Assembly (NCBI GenBank): GCA_963932465.1
Contig: OZ010786.1
Location: 540,767,073 to 540,831,072, forward strand
Direction: 5' to 3'
Source of the DNA: Maratus speciosus
Taxonomy: Eukaryota > Arthropoda > Arachnida > Araneae > Salticidae
DNA length: 64,000 nt
The notes beneath the pieces were generated by a model, which saw only the letters and a program-made list of their open reading frames with translations, searched no databases and was not told where the DNA came from. Positions 55,936-64,000 of this stretch are shown here, in pieces; positions within the stretch are counted from its first letter, which is position 1, and each line of letters begins with the position of its first letter. A program made the translations under genes and the position numbers.

Positions 55936-57716
55936 TTGCCGAAACTTCAGTGAAGGCTTACTGTGGAGACACGAAAAGTTTTGGTTTCCGTTAGTCTGTC
56001 TGTCTGTTCCGCGATAACTGCCGTAAAAAGCATCCGATTATCTTAAAATTAAGGATGCATGTTGGTGAAATGCCCGGATTTAGCTGTATAGTTTTTGGTT
56101 AAATTTGGTTCATTCGTTCGGAATATATAGAACATTTTATTTTGCGACTTAATGCTTTCCTATAGCAATTCAGACGATTTTTCCATTTTTATTTGTTGAA
56201 AAGAAATGGCTCATATGATTAAAGGATTTAAATGCTAAATTAAGGATGAGGAAATTTCCTAATTAGAACCATACATTATTCATAGTAGTTTGAAATTTTG
56301 TGTATACATTTGTCAGAGTTTTTAAATTCGGTGTATATCTTATGGAGGGATTTTATATATGTGTTTCAATAATATAAAATATTTTTTTTAATATAAATTT
56401 TCTTTTTAAGCACATATTTAATTGTTTTTATTATCTTTTAACTGTTACCTAGCAGCGAACTACACCTAAAAATATCGTAAATGTGAAAGTATGTGTAATT
56501 GTTTGAAGTTAAATCAAAGTCAAAAGGGACGAATTAATGCTTTTGTGTCTTTACATATAGAAGGAATTTACCACAGAAATAAAGAAAGACTATGTTCTAT
56601 TTATTTTGTTCAAATATTTTTCTTTTAAATTAAAAAGTTCATTATTTTCATAAGGAATAAATCGACATTTTGCTATGAAATTTAACAATCATTTTTCTTT
56701 TTTTTGCCGTTGCCACGAAAATTCAATCCCGGAATAAAAATTTATCCTAAACAATTAATTTTGATTTGAAAGATTTTTATGTGCGAGAGGAAAATGAAAT
56801 AAAAAATAGACATGAATACGCCTTCATATTAGAAATAAAGTGAAAATACGAAAAGAAGGTGAATTTGATCTCATATATCAAAAATAAAACGAATACGCTT
56901 TGAGGTTGAAATAAAAGGGGCTTGTGTTATGATATTAATTCTTATTATTAAAAAAAAATGTTACTAATATTTCATGGTTTATCGTCTGCACAAAGTTAAC
57001 AGATCTTAACAATTCTTAATCGAAAATTCCATTGAGGAAAAAAAACTTTTGAAGAGCAAATATATAGTAAATATCAAAATTATGCACCGCAAAATTATAG
57101 CTGTCGAAAATGACGTCATTGTATCGGGAAATAAATATTTTCATCCTTAAAAACCAAGCATTAACTAGTTTGCCTGAAAAAATATTTTTTGACGGGTGTT
57201 ACTTCTTAATGCCGCCTCATTTCAGAAAATATGAATGAAAATTATTTTAGTTTTAAAGGAAATTACATTTTCATTCATAAAACCTAAACGTTTAATATAA
57301 TTGCGTCAATGTAAATCATTTTCTGTGTTACCAGTATTGAAAAATAAGGCTCGGATGTGTAAAAAGAAATCTAAGATTTGCGCTAACCATTAGCGCAATC
57401 AATAAAAAGTTACGTATGTAAATTAATAAGACCACGGGGGGTTCAGGGGGGCGTAGCCCCCCTGAAGAAATCTACTTTATTATTTTAAATTATACCAGAA
57501 TTAACAGCTCATGAAAATTTCGAAATATCCTTCCACAACTTTTTTAATTTAATGCTTCTAATGTCTGAAAACTTCGTATTTTTTATTCTTATAAATAATT
57601 ACATAATTTGAAACCTTTAAATTGCGGTTTGCAGGAAACTGAATATTACCAAAGTGAGTCTAAAAACAATGACTTGCAGAGCTGACGTTGAGGCTCCTGA
57701 TCTGCAGATTTACTAG
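55936..57716 (+). mobile_element. Helentron-like copy E
   Basis: It runs from TTGCCGAAACTTCAGTGAAG to GATTTACTAG (57713-57716, then T). The base before the 5' end is G rather than A. Sequence and internal order match copies A and B in the opposite orientation, including the uninterrupted PLE target at 56124-56135 and the GC-rich hairpin near 57443. It is 1,781 bp with no coding frame, and the least disturbed member of its subfamily here. Confidence 0.88.
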
Positions 57717-57860
57717 TCTATATTAATTCGCCTAATTTGAACATTCCACGTTGCATAGTTTGCGAGTAAAAGGGCTGTGACAGACAGACAGACAGTCAGA
57801 CACAGGAGTGATCTTATAATGGTTCCGTTTTTACTTTTTAAGTACGGAACCCTAAAAATG
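57717..57860 (+). repeat. Short repeat fragment with terminal hairpin
   Basis: Directly after copy E lies TCTATATTAATTCGCC, a CAGACAGACAGACAG tract at 57781-57795, and GGTTCCGT with its partner ACGGAACC (57821-57851) followed by CTAAAAA. The hairpin plus A-rich end recalls 3' ends of short interspersed repeats in arthropods. This is a weak assignment. Confidence 0.4.
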
Positions 57861-59888
57861 AGCGCGACTTCATGTGAATAAATCATTTTCTGGTAACTGT
57901 GCAACATACTCATTTTTAACATTACTTTTTTTCTTTACTTACTTATTAAGAGCCAGTTAATGTGTTTTAGCTGGAATGTGTTGTCACAAGAGAGTATTTT
58001 AGGGATAACTAACATTCAATTTATTCTACTTTGTGGCTATTAGAGTGTCTTTATAACAAAAAAAATGTCATAACTAGTACTATCTTCACATGTACAGATA
58101 AGATTTTAAGCAAACTCTTGTAACTCACATTTTAGAACTCGGTTATCCTGACCTACACAATTTCTGTTCAATCAGCTAGAAAAGTAGTCAACAAATATTA
58201 TCTTGGCGTTAATGGTAGTCTCTCAAAATGTTTTTTTAATAATTGTCCCAACCAATCAAATCTTATTCATCGTATACCGGTACTCTTTTTTTTATAAAGA
58301 CAGTGCTGTTTCTCATTGTTGACGTTTTGGTCCAAAGTACTATGCCCAATAAAAAATCTTGCTTCTCTTACGCCATCTCTCCAACATTTCTAAATGCAAG
58401 CTATTGCACATCGCTCAGTTATTAAACGTCGTTGATAAACATATGAAGATATTTTAGGCGCCATTGTAAAATAATCTATGGTCGATACCTTAAATTGTTT
58501 TAGATTAAAATAGATCCGGATAAACTCGAATTGTAGAGTAACAGTTAGGCATTTAAATCCGTTCATGGGATATTGAGACAAGTGAGGAGATTTATGCATA
58601 CGCACATGCATGCATAAATTGCAGAATATGTTTTTACGAAATCGATTAAAAATGAATATCTGGTAATAACTGAAATTTATTTAGACATTTGTATGTTGCA
58701 TTATGTGTTACGAACTTAAAGGCTTGGAGTAGGCGTTTAAATAATTTGAAACTATTCAGTTTAATTCCTTACGGAAATCTTGAAAACTGATTTACTTTTT
58801 AAGGGCAGAATTGAAAATTAAATAAAAGATTAAAAAAAATAATAATAATCTACTTCCATAAAAAAATAAAACCTAAGAAATTAAAATAATACTTTAGCCA
58901 TAAATTTCTTTTTTACTTCGTTTCATATACAACTACAAACAAAATAGTGAAGGATACATAATAATACTTTAGATAAAATAGAGAATACTTAATACAGATG
59001 TATTTAAGTTGAGCAAAGTAATTTTTAAGAATTCAAAAATAATTAATTATCAGGTTCCATGCGAATGCAAAGGAAATTACAGTGAATTTGTTTTTGTCTG
59101 ACGATATTAATAACACTGAGTTTCTTTAATGACATATTAATATCCCTCACTTCTTCGATTACAGTCTGGAAAAAATATTTTGAAAGATTCCTTTATCTAA
59201 ACTAACGTATCTTTTTTTAATATCGAAAAACAGAAAAGTAAAAATTGATAATAATAAAGATGTCTAAATAAACCTGTATTTTAATATACTCAAATATTAT
59301 TAAAATAGGCATATCAATATTCAATATTTTTTTTTTTTTTTGAAATGCTTTTTAAATAAAATATTGACAATCAGATTTGAATTTCTTTGATATAGTCTTA
59401 CTTTAAAGAAAATATATATAACATCGAGAAAAGGGAGAAAAAAGCATTTATAGATTTTCAGCATTTGCATCTTAACGCAGCTTTATGTTGCATTTCACCT
59501 AAGTTCTATTTACTATTGATAAAATAAGCATTATACTTCGAAGAATTCCAGAATATGTTTTTGATATCTGAGAAACGTCTACTATCAGACGTAAAGAGGT
59601 TTTTTTTAGAGCAGCAAATTTTGAAAAGTACTTTATTTTTATTTATAGATTTTTATACCTATATTTACATTACCTTTAACATAAATTCTCGATTAAGGAC
59701 ATACTTAGCTTTTCCTTTTCATTTGGTCTCTGTATTCACCTACCAAATATGTAAAATGAAAATAGAAATTTCATTCCGGCTGCTTATAACTTGAGTTTTA
59801 CTGAATTCATTTTGATGAGAGTTGCACTTTTAGACAGATATTTTTTCATAGAATGTTTTAGTTTAAAACATATAAGCTGTAACTTCTA
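57861..59888. other. AT-rich DNA, nothing recognised until the tRNA-like repeat
   Basis: Frames of 60-79 codons are scattered without motifs. From about 59750 the text (GGCTGCTTATAACTTGAGTT) resembles the first bases of the window and may be the outer part of the repeat that follows. Confidence 0.45.
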
Positions 59889-60170
59889 ACAAGGAGAGGG
59901 CCAACCTTGTTAATCACAGATTTTGATTATTTTAATATATGTTATTGGGTAGAGACCCCTTAGTGTCAGGTTAAACGTATTTTATCCAACGCTCCTTAGT
60001 TCTTGAGAAACCGGGGGTCTAATAATATAACACAACTTAAATACTTACTTTGCAACCGCAATGATAGGTTGGTCGTAGCTCAGTTGGTGTGGCGTTTGCC
60101 GGCTGATCCGCGGTGCCGGGTTCGATATCTGAATGCGCTGCATTTGTTTTTCTCATTTTGTTTTATAAAT
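59889..60170 (+). repeat. tRNA-like repeat, left inverted copy
   Basis: A ~280-bp repeat is present again in inverse orientation at 63509-63797. It contains TAGCTCAGTTGG (60076-60087), a good RNA polymerase III A box or tRNA D-arm, and GGGTTCGATATC (60118-60129), a B-box or T-arm-like string, spaced as in a tRNA. The acceptor arms do not pair, so it is not a functional tRNA gene. About 180 bp of conserved non-tRNA sequence precedes it (CAAGGAGAGGGCCAACCTTG, GAGACCCCTTAGTGTCAGGT, CCAACGCTCCTTAGTTCTTG). The 85-codon frame here is incidental. Confidence 0.75.
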
Positions 60171-60171
60171 A

Positions 60172-61496
60172 CTAGTTGCGTAGCAACCCGTTGTGTTGCT
60201 TTTGAATTGCATGAGACAATCGATATTTTTGCAAAAAATGAAATCTTAACTTTATTGTAAATTTAGAAAGCCATTACAATATTAATTTTATTAAACACAA
60301 TATTTCAAATAATAAGTTATATTTACAATTTAAGTCAAAAGATTTCCCAATAAATATTATAACTTTATTTCCCTAGAGCTTTTCGCTCTCCCAAGATTTT
60401 GCTTCGAATTTAGGAATTGGTAGAAATGATGTCATTTGGGTCATGTTATGCAAAAATGAATTTGTTTGGGCGAATTTATTCAGAAGCATTTTATATTTAT
60501 GAATTAAAATAAATATTTAGATAATTATTTTTTTTTCTCGCTAAAACATTTCATTTTTAATGTTCGCTTCTGAAATGTTTTATTAGCCATCTTAAGGGAA
60601 TAGTTGAAAATATACTTTTCGACTTTAAATTAAATGAAAATAACTATGATGTTGTTTTTTCTTTTGACGTCAACAGAATTTATCTCAATATTCCAGTCGA
60701 GAGTCGAATTTGTGTTTCTAAAATAAACGGATTCCCGAAGCTTGAATATGTGTCAGTTTGTATTTCGTGAAATTTTCTTGAAAACTACAATAATGTTTTC
60801 ACTATTTAGTCAAATAAACGTTAATTTCAACTTAAAAATGATTTCAAACAATGATACCTAATAATCCTTGTCATTTTCCCTTTATTTTCTTTTATCCACA
60901 AAAATGTAGCAATTTTATTTTCCATCATTACAGAAATGTCATTAAAAATAACATAAACATTTTTATCTCGAAAACTAATCAAATTTTAAAATTCTACGAC
61001 CACTGTTCACATCCTCGGACCCATGTGGATACCTGGCCTTAATTTGATCACCCAACATTCCATATTCTAGGATGAACAGCTGTGAAATACAAACGGATAG
61101 TCACTTTTTAATATAATAGATTGATGAAGTTTTAATTTCGCTATAAAAATTAATCAGGGACAAATGCTGAATTATTTATATTATTTTAACTGCAAATGGC
61201 TTTTTTCGTAATGGAGCCTGTACGCAATGGATATACATTAAAACACATTATACTTGGAAATTATTTCAAAAGACATAATAAATAAATAATTTAAGACAAA
61301 CTTTTCAAGCAAATTGCATTTGAAAGTAGATTTTTTTCCTGTATAACGGGTGTAGAAATTGAAGATGCGCGATGTTTAGAAATTCAAAAAATTGCAGTAG
61401 TAAAGATTGCAAAACCGACATTTAATCGTCAAGCGTTGCCATTCTCAAAATGACGTCAGCCTTGCACACATACATATTTTTCCTTTATAATATAGA
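60172..61496 (-). mobile_element. Minus-strand Helitron-type element(s)
   Basis: On the minus strand the 3' end is CTAG (60172-60175) followed by T, preceded by a GCAAC/GTTGC stem and a seven-base spacer. Two 5' candidates exist: TCTATTATATTAAAAAG ending at 61120 and TCTATATTATAAAGG ending at 61496, both preceded by A. This suggests one element inserted in or next to another. No Rep/helicase frame. The segment between 61310 and 61496 resembles 62650-62840. Confidence 0.65.
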
Positions 61497-62125
61497 TAGA
61501 TTTTCAAACGTGAAGTATTCCGTTTGTCAGCTAAAACTTTGCATGTGAAAATGTATTCTTGAGGTTCTAATTTCAGTACCGCGAAGTACAAATTCCAGAA
61601 ACTGATGTCTTTTAGATGTATTCGTGTAAAAATGTATAGTTTTATCAAAGAAAAGGATTGTTTCTTTTAAATATGGCATTTAATGAAGAATTACGCCAAG
61701 TGTCTCAAATTCGGTATCAGCCGAATGAAAATATATTGTAACATTAGCTTTATGAGCGAAAATGTTTTTTAAATAGTGACGTCATTTTCTGTTCAGGCTT
61801 AAAATAAAGTTATTTTTAATTGTAATGAGTAAATGGTATCATTAAGGATAAATAAACCCCAATATTTCTTTTTTTCTGAAACAGTGGAAATAATACAATT
61901 GCTACCATTTTTATGAAATTTAAAAAAAACTTTTCAAATTAAATTAAAAATATAAAAGTGGAAATATTTAGAAAAATAGCTAATGCGAGGACATCTACAA
62001 ATGAACAGCTTTCATTTAAAAAACAGAATTATTAGCACAATTGGTACAGTGAAAATTCAGGGAAGATGTCTAAAAAAGCTATCCTGTGTTTTCAATGTAT
62101 AGATTATTTTTTCTATTTTACTTTA
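61497..62125. other. AT-rich DNA, nothing recognised
   Basis: No structure or gene. The 67-codon minus frame at 61445-61648 partly overlaps the Helitron 5' end and is not credible. Confidence 0.45.
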
Positions 62126-62126
62126 A

Positions 62127-62840
62127 CAGTTGCCTAGCAACTCTTTTCATACAAATTATATTTAAAAGCACATATTTTTCCCAATTCGGCTCTAAAAATT
62201 TAAATTGTTCGATTACATATATGTTAAATACGTGCTTTTTTATACATTATTCTTTTATTTATTTATTGATGATGCTTTAATTTAATTGTAGAAAATTAGC
62301 GGGAGAGAAATTCTGAACTTTCTTTATGTGCAAATTTTTTATTAATATTTCGCAATGGTGCTGGCACAGCAAAATCATTTAATTGATAAATAAAAGCGAA
62401 ATTAAGCCAAAACTCACTGGGTTTTATAACAGACGATATTCTTGACATAGCACGTATTTTAATTTCAATTTTTTTCGGTTTTTATGAGAAAATGGCAACA
62501 AAATGAAACAGCAATCTACTATTTTCACCCCCCCCCCTTTAGTTTCAACATGACTTTCAACAGAAATGGAGTACTTCAGCTGCCACAATTAAAATAAAAG
62601 TAATAAAAACTACAAAAAAAATTATATCTTAAAATTAAATTGAGATACAGATTTCAAACAAAAGAGCATTTTTTGCCTTATACGGCGGTGTAAGTATTTA
62701 AAATGTGCGATGTTTAGAAGTATAAAAATTTGCAGTAGGAAAATTACAAAACCACAATTTTATTTCAAATTTCAAAGTGTTGCCATTCGCAAAATGACGT
62801 ATGCGTTACGCACAGATATGTTTGTCCTTTACAATATAGA
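62127..62840 (-). mobile_element. Second minus-strand Helitron-like repeat (partial)
   Basis: The 5' candidate is TCTATATTGTAAAGGACAAA read on the minus strand from 62840, preceded by A. Its first ~190 bp match the 5' part of the element ending at 61496 (TGCGATGTTTAGAA, TTGCAGTAG, AAAATGACGT). The other side holds CAGTTGCCTAGCAACT at 62128-62143. The same string occurs inside Helentron-like copies C and D. No convincing CTRR-T terminus was found. Confidence 0.5.
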
Positions 62841-63508
62841 TACTTGTAATTATAATTAATAATATCATTGTCAATTAAATTTTATAATATTATATATCAA
62901 TTATAATTTTAACCTATTTAATTTTTTACTTTTAACTAAATAGTTGTATAAAATATCATAAAACTGTTAATTTTTTAAAAATCACTTTTGAAATGTATTT
63001 CATATATTCTTTATCGATGCAATGATATTGAGAAATTGTGTCAATTCGTGATTTTAAAGAAACATCATTTACGCATTGCTTTAACAAAGGAAGTCAATGC
63101 GATAATACTATTATTCTGTTTTTAAAGTAACAAGCATAATTATATTAAAAAATAGCATCAGAATTAAATTACAACCGATTTTTGCTAGATTAAAGATTTT
63201 AAATTTGTAATACGTATGCTTGCGCTTTCAATTATTTTGCTTCACCTTTATCTTCTTTCTGCTTTTATTTTTATTTATTTGAATATTCTTTTATTTTATC
63301 ATAACTAGATGGCACCACAACAGATTTTGTCACGATTTTGGAATTTTTATCATTCAATAATAGATCCAATTTCTTTTTAAACCTCTTTAAAGGATGAGAA
63401 ATAATAGTTTAAAAATAAAAAATGATAAATTTAAGTTTGTTAACATTATAATTAATGTATGATATTATAATTTGTAATTGAAATTATTAAATTATAAATG
63501 CAAGAATA
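62841..63508. other. AT-rich DNA, nothing recognised
   Basis: No gene, structure or repeat partner seen. Confidence 0.5.
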
Positions 63509-63797
63509 TTTATAAAACAAAAAATGAGAAAAACAAATATAGCGCATTCGGGTACCGAACCCGGGCCCGCAGATGAGCCAGCGAACACCGTACCAACTGA
63601 GCTACGATAAACCTGTCACTGCTGTTGCAATGTAAGTATTTAAGTTGTGTACTATTATTAGACCCCCCCCCCCGGTTTCTCAAGAACAAAGGAGCGTTGG
63701 ATAAAATCCGTTGAACATGACACTAAGGGGTCTCTACTCTACAACATATATTAAAATAATCAAAATCTGTGATTAACAAGGTTGGCTCTCTCCTTGT
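63509..63797 (-). repeat. tRNA-like repeat, right inverted copy
   Basis: The inverse of 59889-60170. On the minus strand it reads TATCGTAGCTCAGTTGGTAC (A box) and GGGTTCGGTACCC (B box). The T-arm stem is better preserved than in the left copy, but the acceptor arm still does not close. A 13-base C run lies at 63662-63674, where the left copy has GGGGGTC on the other strand. The two copies bracket 3.3 kb of Helitron-derived DNA. Confidence 0.75.
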
Positions 63798-64000
63798 AGG
63801 TTATACAAATATTTGGGTTGCGAATTTTTCGGGGTAACGTTTTTTAAGATAATTTTTCAGGACAGATTTTAATGTATAACATAATGATCTACGTTGCTTA
63901 GTTATAGAGTTATGGGGGAAGTCCCATAATAAGATGAACCAGATTAAAAAATATTAACCTTTTAAAATTATTCTCCTTACTAGATATCGGTTGAATCTGC
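63798..64000. other. Window end; probable outer part of the tRNA-like repeat
   Basis: GGTTATACAAATATTTGGG and CATAATGATCTACGTTGCTT followed by TATAGAGTTATGGG weakly resemble, in inverse orientation, the sequence before 59889. The repeat may extend beyond the window. Confidence 0.35.

Noticed and set aside
60069..60142. Functional tRNA gene
   Set aside because: A and B boxes are present but the acceptor stem does not pair and the sequence is embedded in a longer repeat.

Overview
The window is AT-rich, intron-scale eukaryotic DNA, almost certainly from a metazoan and probably an arthropod. I recognise no host protein-coding gene. Nearly everything identifiable is mobile DNA: a Penelope-like retroelement (PLE), Helitrons and a Helentron-like family, two decayed Tc1-type transposases, many TA-flanked foldback elements (MITEs), tRNA-like repeats, and diverged direct segmental duplications. 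The arthropod guess rests on Helitron 5' ends of the TCTATACTAATATTATAAAG type, abundant Tc1 relics and an EN+ PLE. It is an inference, and the class of animal is not established.

Layout. 1-2.7 kb: a non-autonomous Helitron with ~290-bp internal repeats and a nested 167-bp foldback. 3.5-10.4 kb: two diverged direct copies of a ~1-kb segment, several TIR elements, and a run of three perfect palindromes at 10.38-10.46 kb. 11.2-14.3 kb: an AT-microsatellite-associated foldback, a three-unit ~208-bp tandem repeat and a 1,075-bp Tc1/mariner-type TIR element. 15-23.3 kb: an old tandem duplication of a ~2.5-kb block in which each copy carries an insertion that the other lacks. 23.7-26.5 kb: a 372-bp palindrome, a 533-bp TIR element and a ~735-bp tandem duplication. 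28.9-29.9 kb: a Tc1 transposase relic whose last catalytic acid is replaced by Lys. 32.2-33.2 and 37.5-39.0 kb: Helitron-type elements filled with ~150-bp and ~143-bp tandem repeats. 33.6-34.9 kb: a MITE and a second, minus-strand Tc1 relic. 39.6-40.8 kb: another TIR element.

The most informative region is 41.67-57.72 kb. It holds five copies (A-E) of a ~1.7-2.3 kb Helentron/Helitron-like family. The copies end in CTAG, lie between A and T without target duplication, and carry a TCTG microsatellite and short subterminal inverted repeats. Copies C and D are joined head-to-tail and sit as one insertion inside copy B. Copy A is interrupted by a 6.5-kb composite PLE insertion with a 12-bp target duplication, and copies B and E show the uninterrupted site. 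The PLE consists of an inverted 5'-truncated copy, a direct 5'-truncated copy and a full-length copy. Its reverse transcriptase-GIY-YIG frame is broken by different single-base homopolymer changes in different copies. Each 3' region holds a hammerhead-ribozyme-like motif.

57.7-64 kb: featureless AT-rich DNA, then a pair of inverted ~285-bp repeats containing tRNA-like A and B boxes. Between them lie minus-strand Helitron sequences. No conserved gene neighbourhood or operon-like logic exists here; the interactions are between nested transposons.
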